This document shows positions 23,824 to 32,682 of a stretch of 64,000 bases of DNA, piece by piece. A model generated the notes under the pieces. It did not search any database, had not been told where the DNA came from, and saw nothing but the letters and a program-made list of their open reading frames with translations. Numbering within the stretch: position 1 is the first letter of the stretch; each line of letters opens with the position of its first letter. The stretch comes from Alphaproteobacteria bacterium (GTDB lineage Bacteria > Pseudomonadota > Alphaproteobacteria > Geminicoccales > Geminicoccaceae): contig JALSIM010000010.1 in NCBI GenBank assembly GCA_026990035.1, positions 26,948 to 90,947 of the forward strand. The letters run 5' to 3'. Both the position numbers and the translations under genes were made by a program.

Positions 23824-24317
23824 TGCCCACCCACGCCGAAAAGCGCTATCTTCCCTATCGTCCGGATCAGCTCTTCGATCTGGTGGCCGGGGTCGATCGC
23901 TATCCCGAATTCCTGCCCTGGTGCAAGGCGGCGCGGGTGACGCGGCGCGAGGGCAACGTGTTCTACGCCGACATGGTGGTCGCCTTCCGCATGTTCCGGG
24001 AGCGCTTCCGGTCGAAGGTGACCCTGCGGCCGAAATACGGCATCGACGTCGCCTACGTCGACGGGCCGTTTCGCTATCTCAACAATCACTGGCGTTTCGA
24101 ACCGGCGCCCGACGGCGGCTGCATCGTCGACTTCTATGTCGATTTCGAGTTCCGTTCACGGCTGCTGCAGCAGCTCATCGGTCTCCTTTTCAACGAGGCG
24201 GTGCGCCGGATGGTCGGGGCCTTCGAGGCCCGCGCCCGTCAGCTCTACGGCGAGGGCGTGAAATCGGAGCTGGATGCCGGCGACGCCGCCGGCGCGGCCG
24301 GCGCCGCCGCCGGTTGA
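23823..24317 (+). CDS. ratA: RatA/Coq10 START-domain protein
   Basis: A 164-residue START-like lipid-binding protein. The YLPYRPDQLFDLVAGVDRYPEFLPWCKAARV start is the family signature, followed by VDGPFRYLNNHWRFEP. Related proteins are Coq10, which chaperones ubiquinone in respiration, and RatA of E. coli, which was also described as affecting ribosome subunit joining; the quinone role is more likely here. The last 20 residues are an Ala/Gly tail. It starts on the lipA stop. Confidence 0.85.
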   Translation: MPTHAEKRYLPYRPDQLFDLVAGVDRYPEFLPWCKAARVTRREGNVFYADMVVAFRMFRERFRSKVTLRPKYGIDVAYVDGPFRYLNNHWRFEPAPDGGCIVDFYVDFEFRSRLLQQLIGLLFNEAVRRMVGAFEARARQLYGEGVKSELDAGDAAGAAGAAAG

Positions 24318-24446
24318 TCCGCGTCCCGGCCCCGATTCTCCGACCACCCGGTTTTCCCCGGACATCCGATCGCCCGCCCCTTGCCGGCGGCGGCACCGCG
24401 CCCTAAGCCTTCCCGCAGGGGGAGTTCGCCAGGACGGGAGCGGGTG

Positions 24447-25046
24447 ATGCAGCGACGTGTGTTCGTGGGGCTGATGACGGCGGCGATGGCGGTCCCGGCG
24501 GTGTCGGGAACGGCCCTGGCCCAGTCGGTCGAGGTCAGGGAAGGAGTGATCGGCAGCCCCGATGCGCCGGTCACCATCATCGAGTATTTCTCGATGACCT
24601 GTCCCCACTGCGCCAATTTCCACAAGGACACCCTGCCGGTGCTGAAGGAGCGGTACGTCGATACCGGCAAGGTCCGCTTCCTGCTGCGGGATTTCCCGCT
24701 CGATCGCTACGCCCTGTTCGCGGCGGTGATCGCCCATTGTGGCGGCAACGCGCGGTATCCGGCCTTCGTCGACGTGTTCCTCGAAACCCAGCAGCAGTGG
24801 ATGAACGCCGCGGATCCGCTCGCCGCCCTCAAATCCCTGGGACAGCTCGGCGGTCTCACCACCGAGCAGATGGACGCCTGTCTGGCCGACGAGAAGATGA
24901 TCGACGCGGTGCTGGAGATGCGGCTCGAGGGCGAGCAGACCTACAATGTCAATTCGACGCCGAGCTTCATCATCGGCGGCAAACTCTATGCCGGCAACAA
25001 CTCGCCGGAAGGCTTCGCCCGGATCATCGATCCGCTGCTGCCCTGA
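24447..25046 (+). CDS. DsbA-family periplasmic thiol oxidoreductase
   Basis: A 199-residue exported thioredoxin-fold protein. The signal peptide (about 1-26) has a hydrophobic core and ends ALAQS. The active site CPHC is at about 51-54 in EYFSMTCPHCANFHKDTLP, and the cis-Pro loop is in NVNSTPSFIIGG. It resembles the alphaproteobacterial DsbA/ScsC-type thiol oxidoreductases found next to smc. The frame is open upstream; the ATG at 24447 places the signal peptide at the N-terminus. Confidence 0.9.
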   Translation: MQRRVFVGLMTAAMAVPAVSGTALAQSVEVREGVIGSPDAPVTIIEYFSMTCPHCANFHKDTLPVLKERYVDTGKVRFLLRDFPLDRYALFAAVIAHCGGNARYPAFVDVFLETQQQWMNAADPLAALKSLGQLGGLTTEQMDACLADEKMIDAVLEMRLEGEQTYNVNSTPSFIIGGKLYAGNNSPEGFARIIDPLLP

Positions 25047-25083
25047 GCCGCCGGCCCGGCTCAGCCCGGAGATGACGGTGCCG

Positions 25084-25111
25084 TTGCCTGTTTCTACCGG
25101 CGTGTTATGTT
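25084..25111 (+). promoter_or_regulatory. Probable promoter of smc
   Basis: TTGCCT at 25084-25089 and TATGTT at 25106-25111 are separated by 16 bases, about 35 bases before the smc start. Consensus prediction only. Confidence 0.4.
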
Positions 25112-25145
25112 GCCGCCGTAACCCCGAGATATCGCGGCCGGGCTT

Positions 25146-28100
25146 TTGAAGTTCACCCGACTTCGTCTCAGCGGCTTCAAGTCCTTCCCCGACCCCACCG
25201 AGGTCGCCATCGAGGAGGGGCTCACCGGCATCGTCGGTCCCAACGGCTGCGGCAAGTCCAACATCGTCGAGGCCCTGCGCTGGGTGACCGGCGAGAGCTC
25301 GGCCCGGGGGGTGCGCGGCAGCGAGATGGACGATGTCATCTTCAACGGCTCGTCGCTGCGGCCGCGCTTCGATTTCGCTGAGGTGACGCTGACCCTGGAA
25401 GGGCCCGTCGAGGGGCATGTCGAGGCCGGCGCCGAGCTCCGGGTTTCCCGGCGTATCGGCCGGGGCGCCGGATCCGTCTACCGTATCGCCGGCCGGGAGG
25501 CGCGGGCGCGGGATGTCCAGCTCCTGTTCGCCGATGCCGGCAGCGGGGCGCGCAGTGCCGCCTTCGTCAACCAGGGACAGGTGACGGCGATCGTCGACGC
25601 CCGACCCGACGAACGGCGGCGCCTGCTGGAAGAAGCGGCGGGCATCGGCGGCCTCCACGCCCGCCGGCGGGAAGCGGAACTGCGTCTCGCCGCCACCGAG
25701 CGCAACCTCGCCCTGGTGGTCGAGCGTCTCGCCGAGCAGGAGCGCCAGCTCGCCGTCCTGGCCCGGCAGCAGCGCCAGGCGGAACGTTTCAGGCGGCTCC
25801 AGGGCGAGCTTCGGCGGCTCGAAAAGCTGCGGCTGCTCGCCCGGCTCGAGAGCCTGCGCGGGGAGATGGCCGATCGCCGTACCGCATTCACGGCCGAGGA
25901 GCGACGTCACGCCGCGGTCACCGCCGAGCTCGAGGTGGCGCGCCGCAATCGGGAGGATCTCGAACGGGCGCTGCGGGCGGCCGAGCAGGCGCGGGGGAGC
26001 CTGGCGGCATCCCGCGTCCGGGCCGAGGAGCGGCTGCGAAGTCGGCGTCTCGCCATCGAGCGGGAACGCGGCGAACGGCTTCGGCTGGAACGCCGGATCG
26101 CGGAGCTCGAAGGCGAGATCGCCTCCCTGTGCGACCGCCTGCGGGAAGGCGAACGGCGGGCGGGGGAGCTCCAATCCCGCGAGACGGAGCTGGAAGCGGA
26201 AGCCGAAAGGCTGAAGCTGCGGCTGGAGCAGGAACACGAGCGGCTGGCGGTGGCCGAGAGGGAGCTCGCCGCCGTCGAGGATCGCCTGCGCGGAACGCTC
26301 GCCGAAGAGAGCCGGATCCTGGCCGATCTGGAGGCTGCCGAACGCGCCTCGGAGGAACTCCGAAATCGTCGCGGGACGCTGGAGGCGCGTCTCGCCGATA
26401 CCGAGCGGGAACTGGCCGCCGTCGCCACCGGCGAGCCGGCCGCCGAACTGGCGGTCCGGGAATCCGAGCGCGGGAAGCTGCGTAGCCGGCTCGCCGAGCA
26501 GGAGGCGGCCGTGGCCGAGATCCGGGAGAGGTTGTCGGCTCTCGAACGCGAGCTCGCCGAAGCCGAAGCCCGTGGCGCCGCGCTGGCCGCCGAAGGTGAC
26601 CGCCTGCGGGCCCTCGCCCGCGAACGGGAGGCGGCGCTCGAGGCCGTCCGTGAACGACGGCGACTGCTCGAAGAGGCGCTGGCGGCGGCCGCAGAGCGAG
26701 GGGTTCGGCTGCGACGCGAGCGGGACGAGCTGGAAGCGCGGCGCATCCAGCCGGCGATTGCCCGGCTCGCGCAGGAACTCGAAGAGGTTCGGGCCGCGCG
26801 GGAGGCGATCGAGGACCGGATCCGCGAACTGGAGAACGGACGCGCCGGGCTCGTGGCGCGCCGGCAGGAGGCCGCCGCCGAGCGGGCCGCCAGCGAGCAG
26901 CAGCGGATGCGCCTCGAATCGGAGATCGCCGCCCTCGAAGGGCTGTTGCCCGCCGCCGCTCCCGATCCCCTCATCGATCGGCTGGACCCCGACGCCGAGG
27001 AGACGCGGGCGTTGATGGCGGCGCTCGGCGAGGAGCTGCTGCTGGGTACCGACAGGTCGGCGCCGGCCCATTGGCGGGAGGCGTCGGCCGGGGCGCGCGA
27101 CGGCGCCGATCCGCCGCTGCCCGAAGGGGTGGAGCCCTTGGCGGCGCGGATCGCCGGCACCCCGGCCCTGGCCCGGCGTCTGGCGATGACCGGGCTGGTC
27201 GAGGCGGAACAGGCCGAAAGGCTCCACCCTCGTCTCGCGCCCGGCCAGGTCCTGGTGAGCCGCGACGGCGGCATCTGGCGCTGGGACGGTCTCGTGCGGG
27301 GGGCACGGGCGAGTGCGGAGGTGATCGCCAGGCTCGATCGTCGTCGGCGCCTCGGCCGGCTGCGCCGTCTGCTGGTCGAGCGGCGGCGCCGGGAGGAGGC
27401 GGCGGCGACGACGCTGGCCGGGATCGAGGCGGAGCTCGCCGCCCTCGAGGCCGAGGCGGCGGAGCTCGCCGACCGTCGCCGCGCTCTGGAACGGCGGGAG
27501 GACATCCTCCGCCACCGTCGGGATACGCTGCGGCGCGACGGAGAGACGGTCGCCCGCCGCCTCGCCGGCATCGACGAGGAGATGGCCGCCCTGGATGCGG
27601 AGGCGGCGGGACTTCGCGAACGGCGCCGTGAACTCGACGCGGAGGCGGCACGACTGGTCGCCGATCGGGAGGAGGAAGAGGCGCTGGCGGCTCTGGAAGC
27701 ACGTCGGACGGCGGCCGCGCAGGCGGTGGCGCGGCTCGGCCGGGCCGTCGCGGAGAAGGGCGAGGAGCTGGGCCGGCTGGTCACCGGCCTCGAGGAGCTG
27801 CGTCGCCGGGAGGCCGCGTTGGAGCGGGACCTCGCCGAACGGCGACAGCGGCTCGCGGCCCTCGGCGAGCGGTCGGCCGCTCTGCGGGCGACAGTCGAGA
27901 CCGTGCGGGGCGAACTGGCGGCGCTCGAGGAGACCACCGCCGCTGCCCGGCTGCGGGTGGAAAGGCTGCGCGGGATGCGGCAGGAGGTGGAGGCGCGGCG
28001 GAGCGAGCTCGAAACGGCCCGCCTCGCCCTCCGCGAGGCCCGCGACGCCGCCCGGGAAAGGTGCGAGGCGGCGGGGGTGCGGCTCACGGCGCTCGACAAG

Positions 28101-29210
28101 GAGCGCTCGCTGGTCGCCGGCGAACGGACCCATCTGGAAAGTCTGCGCGAGGATCTGGAGCAGCGGCTCGCGCAGCTCGGCGGGGCGCTGGAAGCCAGCC
28201 GCAACGAGCGCCGTCTCATGGCCGCTCCGGGTGCCGACACTTCGGTCGGCGAGCTGGAGGCCGAGCTCGCCCGCCTGGCGCGGGAGCTGACGGCCGAGGA
28301 AGAGGAGCGACAGCGGCTGGAGCGGGCGCTTCGCTGCTGCCGGGAGAAGGTCGAGGCGCTGGCCGCCACCGCCGGGGATCTGCGCGAACGGCGGGCGGCG
28401 TTGCAGGGCGATCTGGCGCGGCTGGAAGGCGAGGCGGAGGCGGTCGAACGCGAGATCCGCGAGAGGCTGGGGCGGCCGGCCCGCGAATTCCTGGCCGATC
28501 CCGAGATCCGCGAGGCTCTCGCCGAAGTGTCTCCGGCCGAGATCGAACCCCGGATCGAGAAGTTGCGGCTGGCCCGCGAGCGGCTCGGGGAAGTCAATCT
28601 GCGCGCCGCCCGCGAGCATGCCGAGCTCGAGGAGGCGGTGGCCGGGACCCGGGCCGAGGAGGCCGAGCTTCGGGCCGCGGTGGAGCGGCTGCGGGGCGCC
28701 ATCGCCACCCTCGACAGGGAAGGCAGGCGGCGGTTGCTGGCGGTGTTCGAGACGGTGGATCGCCATTTCAAGCTGCTGTTCCGCCGCCTCTTCGGTGGCG
28801 GGGAGGCGCATCTGCGGCTCACCCGGCTGGACGAGCCCTTCGCCGCCGGCCTCGAACTGGAGGCGATGCCGCCCGGCAAGAAGCTGCAGCATGTGAGCCT
28901 GCTCTCCGGCGGCGAGAAGAGCCTCGCCGCCCTCGCGCTCGTCTTCGCCTTCTTCCTCGCCCGCCCGAGTCCGCTCTGCGTGCTCGACGAGGTGGACGCC
29001 GCCCTCGACGATGCCAACGTCGAGCGTTTCCTGGCGATGATGTCGGAGATCGCGGCGCAGACGGAAACCCGCTTCCTGGTGGTCACCCACCACCCCCTGA
29101 CGATGGCCCGGATGGACCGGCTCTACGGGGTGACGATGACCGAGCCGGGGGTCTCGCGGCTGGTCTCCGTGGTCCTCGAAACGGCGGTGGCGCTGCGCGC
29201 TACGGCATGA
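25146..29210 (+). CDS. smc: Chromosome segregation protein SMC
   Basis: A 1354-residue SMC ATPase of the condensin-like complex that organises and segregates the chromosome. Walker A GPNGCGKSN is at 31-39; the signature LSGGEKSLAALAL and Walker B PLCVLDEVDAALDDANVERF lie near 1255-1295. Between them are long Glu/Arg/Leu-rich coiled coils and a hinge region near 615-720 (LPEGVEPLAARI, LVSRDGGIWRWDGLVRG). It is about 150-200 residues longer than the usual bacterial SMC, the excess being in the coils. The start is a TTG giving MKFTRLRLSGFKSF, the normal N-terminus. Confidence 0.96.
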   Translation: MKFTRLRLSGFKSFPDPTEVAIEEGLTGIVGPNGCGKSNIVEALRWVTGESSARGVRGSEMDDVIFNGSSLRPRFDFAEVTLTLEGPVEGHVEAGAELRVSRRIGRGAGSVYRIAGREARARDVQLLFADAGSGARSAAFVNQGQVTAIVDARPDERRRLLEEAAGIGGLHARRREAELRLAATERNLALVVERLAEQERQLAVLARQQRQAERFRRLQGELRRLEKLRLLARLESLRGEMADRRTAFTAEERRHAAVTAELEVARRNREDLERALRAAEQARGSLAASRVRAEERLRSRRLAIERERGERLRLERRIAELEGEIASLCDRLREGERRAGELQSRETELEAEAERLKLRLEQEHERLAVAERELAAVEDRLRGTLAEESRILADLEAAERASEELRNRRGTLEARLADTERELAAVATGEPAAELAVRESERGKLRSRLAEQEAAVAEIRERLSALERELAEAEARGAALAAEGDRLRALAREREAALEAVRERRRLLEEALAAAAERGVRLRRERDELEARRIQPAIARLAQELEEVRAAREAIEDRIRELENGRAGLVARRQEAAAERAASEQQRMRLESEIAALEGLLPAAAPDPLIDRLDPDAEETRALMAALGEELLLGTDRSAPAHWREASAGARDGADPPLPEGVEPLAARIAGTPALARRLAMTGLVEAEQAERLHPRLAPGQVLVSRDGGIWRWDGLVRGARASAEVIARLDRRRRLGRLRRLLVERRRREEAAATTLAGIEAELAALEAEAAELADRRRALERREDILRHRRDTLRRDGETVARRLAGIDEEMAALDAEAAGLRERRRELDAEAARLVADREEEEALAALEARRTAAAQAVARLGRAVAEKGEELGRLVTGLEELRRREAALERDLAERRQRLAALGERSAALRATVETVRGELAALEETTAAARLRVERLRGMRQEVEARRSELETARLALREARDAARERCEAAGVRLTALDKERSLVAGERTHLESLREDLEQRLAQLGGALEASRNERRLMAAPGADTSVGELEAELARLARELTAEEEERQRLERALRCCREKVEALAATAGDLRERRAALQGDLARLEGEAEAVEREIRERLGRPAREFLADPEIREALAEVSPAEIEPRIEKLRLARERLGEVNLRAAREHAELEEAVAGTRAEEAELRAAVERLRGAIATLDREGRRRLLAVFETVDRHFKLLFRRLFGGGEAHLRLTRLDEPFAAGLELEAMPPGKKLQHVSLLSGGEKSLAALALVFAFFLARPSPLCVLDEVDAALDDANVERFLAMMSEIAAQTETRFLVVTHHPLTMARMDRLYGVTMTEPGVSRLVSVVLETAVALRATA

Positions 29211-29232
29211 TGCCGCACGGATTCCGGCCGCC

Positions 29233-29261
29233 TTGACAGGGCCGGGGGCCGTTTTTAGGTT
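29233..29261 (+). promoter_or_regulatory. Promoter of the ATP synthase F0 operon
   Basis: A consensus TTGACA at 29233-29238 is followed after 17 bases by TAGGTT at 29256-29261, about 60 bases before atpI and just after the smc stop. Confidence 0.6.
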
Positions 29262-29322
29262 TGCGCCGCCTTCGCGGGCCGGGGCGGCAGGCCGCGGTCG
29301 GGCTCGCGAGGGTACGGAGCGG

Positions 29323-29661
29323 ATGGCGCGGAAGGACAGATCACCACCGTCGTTCGAAGAGTTCGACGCCAAGCTCGACAAGTTGCGCCGGCAGCGGGGC
29401 GCGCCGCGGAAGGGGCGGCGCCGGCGGGGGCTCACGGCGGCGGACGGGATGCAGGCGGGCATCGAGATCGTCGTCGGCATCATCGGTGGTGGGCTGCTCG
29501 GGTACGGGCTGGATGGCTGGTTCGGCACGCGCCCGCTGCTGATGGTCGTGTTCTTCGTGCTCGGCTCCTGTGCCGGGCTGTTGAACGCCTATCGTCATCT
29601 GCGCCGCGCCGGACTGCTGGCATCGGGCGAGGACGGCGAGACGAACGGAGATGCCGCATAG
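29323..29661 (+). CDS. atpI: ATP synthase protein I (AtpI)
   Basis: A 112-residue inner-membrane accessory protein of ATP synthase assembly (c-ring assembly or Mg2+ supply has been proposed). A basic N-terminal tail (1-45) is followed by two transmembrane helices (about 48-68 and 73-95) with the glycine-rich GIIGGGLLGYGLD. It heads the F0 operon atpI-B-E-F'-F. Confidence 0.9.
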   Translation: MARKDRSPPSFEEFDAKLDKLRRQRGAPRKGRRRRGLTAADGMQAGIEIVVGIIGGGLLGYGLDGWFGTRPLLMVVFFVLGSCAGLLNAYRHLRRAGLLASGEDGETNGDAA

Positions 29662-29703
29662 CCGCGAAGGTGCGCCGGCAGCCGCGAGGGATGGAGTGTA
29701 ACG

Positions 29704-30426
29704 GTGGCGGACCCGCTCAAGCAGTTCCAGATCGAGCCTTACGTGCCGATTCTCGTCGGCAACGCCGATCTCTCCTTCACCAATTCCTCGCTGTGGATGG
29801 TGGTCAGCGCCGGCGCCGTCTACGGGCTGGTGATGCTCGGCACGCGACACCACGCCATGGTCCCGGGGCGGTTGCAGTCGGTGGTCGAGCTGGCCTACGA
29901 GTTCGTCGCCGATCTGGTACGGGAGAACGCCGGTAAGGAGGCGATGCGGTACTTCCCGGCGGTGTTCACCCTCTTCACCTTCATCCTGATGGGTAACAGC
30001 CTCGGGGTGATCCCGGGAATCTTCACCTTCACGAGCCACATCATCGTCACCTTCACCCTGGCGATGGGCGTGTTCCTCGGGGTGACCGCGCTCGGCTTCT
30101 GGCTGCACGGCTGGCGGTTTCTTTCGTTCTTCGTACCGCCGGGTGCGCCCAAGCTGATGATCCCGGTGCTCGTGCCGATCGAGATCCTTTCCTACTGTTT
30201 CCGGCCGATCAGCCTGTCGATCCGGCTGTTCGTCAACATGATGGCCGGCCACACCATGCTCAAGGTCTTCGCCGGCTTCATCATCGCCCTCGGCATCTTC
30301 GGGGTGGCGCCGCTCGCGGTCAACGTCGCCCTCACGATCTTCGAGATCGGTGTCGCGTTCCTGCAGGCCTACATCTTCACCGTCCTGACCTGCATCTATC
30401 TGCACGACGCGATCCACATGCATTGA
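29704..30426 (+). CDS. atpB: F0F1 ATP synthase subunit a
   Basis: A 240-residue multispan proton-channel subunit with a GTG start. The C-terminal half holds the essential Arg in ISLSIRLFVNMMAGHTMLKV and the partner acidic/polar helix EIGVAFLQAYIFTVLTCIYLHDAIH. It conducts protons past the c ring in the inner membrane. Confidence 0.97.
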   Translation: MADPLKQFQIEPYVPILVGNADLSFTNSSLWMVVSAGAVYGLVMLGTRHHAMVPGRLQSVVELAYEFVADLVRENAGKEAMRYFPAVFTLFTFILMGNSLGVIPGIFTFTSHIIVTFTLAMGVFLGVTALGFWLHGWRFLSFFVPPGAPKLMIPVLVPIEILSYCFRPISLSIRLFVNMMAGHTMLKVFAGFIIALGIFGVAPLAVNVALTIFEIGVAFLQAYIFTVLTCIYLHDAIHMH

Positions 30427-30480
30427 ACGGCGGCGTGCCGTCCTTCGGAAACAGCGCTACGAACGAACGGGAGACCTGAC

Positions 30481-30705
30481 ATGGAAATCGAAGCGGCAAG
30501 GATGATCGGTGCGGGCATCGCCACCATCGCCCTGTTCGGTGTCGGCACCGGCATCGGCCACATCTTCTCGACCCTGATCTCCACCGTCGGGCGCAACCCG
30601 TCGGTCCAGCAGCGGGTGTTCCCCTACGCCATCGTCGGCTTCGCCCTGGTCGAGGCGGTGGCGCTCTACGCCCTGCTGATCGCCTTCCTCATCCTCTTCC
30701 TCTGA
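30481..30705 (+). CDS. atpE: F0F1 ATP synthase subunit c
   Basis: A 74-residue hairpin of two transmembrane helices. The proton-carrying carboxylate is E58 in [14 protein letters not shown]; the polar loop RNPSVQQ is at 38-44, and the glycine-rich helix is GVGTGIG. No Na+-binding signature (the extra Gln/Thr-Ser set) is evident, so it is a proton type. Confidence 0.97.
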   Translation: MEIEAARMIGAGIATIALFGVGTGIGHIFSTLISTVGRNPSVQQRVFPYAIVGFALVEAVALYALLIAFLILFL

Positions 30706-30719
30706 GCCGGTAACGGGCA

Positions 30720-30746
30720 CCGACGGCCGGGTCCGCCGGCCGTCGG
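30720..30746 (+). other. Strong stem-loop between the c and b' genes
   Basis: An 11-bp perfect stem (30720-30730 with 30736-30746) closes a 5-base loop. There is no T-run after it. A hairpin right after the c-subunit gene could protect that mRNA or partly stop transcription, fitting the high c-subunit stoichiometry; that role is inference. Confidence 0.6.
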
Positions 30747-30785
30747 CGGCGCGGACCGGTGAGGCGACAGGCGGCGGAGGAGATC

Positions 30786-31367
30786 TTGGGCAAGCTTCTG
30801 AGCATCGCGGGACTGCTGGCGACGTCGGCCGTCGGGCTGGCGATCGCCGCCGAGGACGCGGCCGAAGCCGAGAGCGGCGGGCTGCCGCAGCTCGACGTCT
30901 CCACCTATCCGAGCCAGATCTTCTGGCTGATCCTCTCCTTCGCCGTGCTCTACTATCTGCTGACGCGCAAGGGACTGCCGCGGGTCTCGGAAATCCTCGA
31001 GGCGCGTCAGGACCGCATCGCCGCCGATCTCGACCGTGCCGCGCGGCTGCGGCAGGAGGCCGAGGAGACGCTCCGGCGCTACCAGGCGATGATCGAGGAA
31101 GCCCAGGCCCGGGCCCGGACGCTGCTGCATGCCGCCCAGGAGCGGATCGCCGGCGACTTCGCCGCTCGCCAGGCGGCGCTGGAGCAGGAACTGAACGAGA
31201 AGATCCGGGAGGCCGAGCGGCGGATCGCGACCGCCCGGGAGAAGGCGCTCGGGGAGATCGACGAGGTGGCCGCCGAACTGGTGCAGGCCGCGGTCCAACG
31301 TCTCGCATCGCTGAAGATCACCAAGAAGGACGCACGCGCCGCGGTCGGCCGTGTCGCCGGGGAGTAG
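30786..31367 (+). CDS. F0F1 ATP synthase subunit b' (second b-type stator subunit)
   Basis: A 193-residue b' subunit typical of photosynthetic bacteria and alphaproteobacteria. A hydrophobic N-terminal segment (about 5-22) precedes the membrane helix QIFWLILSFAVLYYLLTRKGLP, then a long Ala/Glu/Arg-rich helix that forms the peripheral stalk with b. The start is taken as TTG at 30786 because GGAGG at 30776-30780 lies just before it; a GTG at 30759 in the same frame has no ribosome site. Confidence 0.9.
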   Translation: MGKLLSIAGLLATSAVGLAIAAEDAAEAESGGLPQLDVSTYPSQIFWLILSFAVLYYLLTRKGLPRVSEILEARQDRIAADLDRAARLRQEAEETLRRYQAMIEEAQARARTLLHAAQERIAGDFAARQAALEQELNEKIREAERRIATAREKALGEIDEVAAELVQAAVQRLASLKITKKDARAAVGRVAGE

Positions 31368-31371
31368 GGAC

Positions 31372-31845
31372 GTGGCCGAATTCTGGCTCCTGGTCGCCTT
31401 CCTCATCGTGGTCGTCCTCCTCTGGAAACCGGTCCGCCGGCACGTTCTGCCGGCCCTCGATGCGCGCGCCACCAGGATCCGGGAGGAGCTCGACGAGGCC
31501 CAGCGCCTCCAGGAAGAGGCCAAATCGCTGCTCGCCAAGTACCAGCGCCAGCTCCACGACGGCGAAACCCTGGCCCGCGAGATCCTGCAGCGGGCGGAGA
31601 CCGAACAGCAGCGCCTCGAGGAACGCCTGAAGAGCGAATTCGAGACCATGGTGGCGCGACGTACCCAGCAGGCCGAGGAACGGATCGCCCAGGAGGAGGC
31701 GCGGGCCCTGGCCGAGGTCCGGGGGCGGGCGGCCGAGCTCGCACTCCGCGCCACGGAACGGGTGCTGCGCGAACGGATCGGCGAAAAGGAGGGGCGCGCG
31801 CTGCTCGAGACGGCGCTGGCCGAGGTCGATCGCAAGCTCCACTGA
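31372..31845 (+). CDS. atpF: F0F1 ATP synthase subunit b
   Basis: A 157-residue stator subunit: one N-terminal transmembrane segment (AEFWLLVAFLIVVVLLWKPV) and a charged helical stalk. The GTG at 31372 is chosen because it sits right before the membrane segment and behind GGGGAG; an earlier GTG (31351) would overlap b'. The F1 genes are not adjacent, as is usual in alphaproteobacteria. Confidence 0.93.
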   Translation: MAEFWLLVAFLIVVVLLWKPVRRHVLPALDARATRIREELDEAQRLQEEAKSLLAKYQRQLHDGETLAREILQRAETEQQRLEERLKSEFETMVARRTQQAEERIAQEEARALAEVRGRAAELALRATERVLRERIGEKEGRALLETALAEVDRKLH

Positions 31846-31890
31846 GATCTTCCCGGCGCCCTCGCGGAGCGCAGGCGAGAGAGGGGATCC

Positions 31891-32652
31891 ATGCGTATCG
31901 AAGGTATCGTCGCCCTGGTCACCGGCGGCGCCTCGGGGCTCGGCGCCGCGACCGCCCGCCTGCTCGCGGCGCAGGGCGCGCGGCCGGTTCTCGTCGATCG
32001 GGATGCGGAAGGGCTGGCGGCGGTGGCCGGGGAGCTCGAGGCTCCCTGGGCCGCGTTCGACGTGGCCGACGCGGTGGCCGCGGAGCGGGAGCTGGCCCGG
32101 TTGGCGAGAGAGGCCGGCGTGCCACGTCTGCTCGTCAACTGCGCGGGCATCGCGCCCGCCGCCCGGATCGTCGGCCGCGACGGGCCGATGGATCTGGCCG
32201 ATTTCGAGGCGGTGATCCGCGTCAATCTCGTCGGCAGCTTCAACATGATGCGACTCGTGGCGGCCCGCATGAGCGAGCTCGAGCCCCTCGAGGACGGCGA
32301 GCGCGGGGTGATCGTCAACACCGCCTCGGTGGCCGCCTTCGAAGGGCAGATCGGTCAGGCCGCCTACAGCGCCTCCAAGGGGGGAATCGCCGCCCTCACC
32401 CTGCCGGCGGCCCGCGAGTTCGCCGATCGCGGCATCCGGGTGGTGGCCGTCGCGCCCGGCCTGTTCGCCACGCCGATGCTGCTCGGCATGCCGGAGAAGG
32501 TCCAGAACTCTCTGGCCGCCACGGTACCTTTCCCCCGACGCTTCGGCCGGCCCGAGGAGTATGCCTCCCTGGTCCTCCACATCTGCGCCAACCCGATGCT
32601 CAACGGCTGCGTGCTGCGCCTCGACGGTGCGCTGAGGATGGCCCCGCGCTGA
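31891..32652 (+). CDS. Short-chain dehydrogenase, 3-hydroxyacyl-CoA dehydrogenase type-2-like
   Basis: A 253-residue SDR. The NAD-binding motif TGGASGLG is at 11-18, NCAG near 87, and the catalytic Ser-Tyr-Lys set is in NTASVAAFEGQIGQAAYSASKGG (Y and K near 160-164). D41 in VLVDRDAEGL suggests NAD rather than NADP. The pattern, including FATPMLLGMPEKVQ, matches 3-hydroxy-2-methylbutyryl-CoA / type-2 3-hydroxyacyl-CoA dehydrogenases of fatty-acid and isoleucine degradation. It converges with the ETF-quinone oxidoreductase gene, which takes electrons from the same pathways. Confidence 0.88.
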   Translation: MRIEGIVALVTGGASGLGAATARLLAAQGARPVLVDRDAEGLAAVAGELEAPWAAFDVADAVAAERELARLAREAGVPRLLVNCAGIAPAARIVGRDGPMDLADFEAVIRVNLVGSFNMMRLVAARMSELEPLEDGERGVIVNTASVAAFEGQIGQAAYSASKGGIAALTLPAAREFADRGIRVVAVAPGLFATPMLLGMPEKVQNSLAATVPFPRRFGRPEEYASLVLHICANPMLNGCVLRLDGALRMAPR

Positions 32653-32682
32653 ACGCCTCCCGCGGCCGCCGGTCCGCGATCG

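Noticed and set aside
24156..29528. A 1790-codon open frame on the minus strand opposite smc
   Set aside because: It mirrors the real smc coding strand; the composition is Arg/Pro/Gly-rich without domains, as expected for a shadow in very GC-rich DNA.
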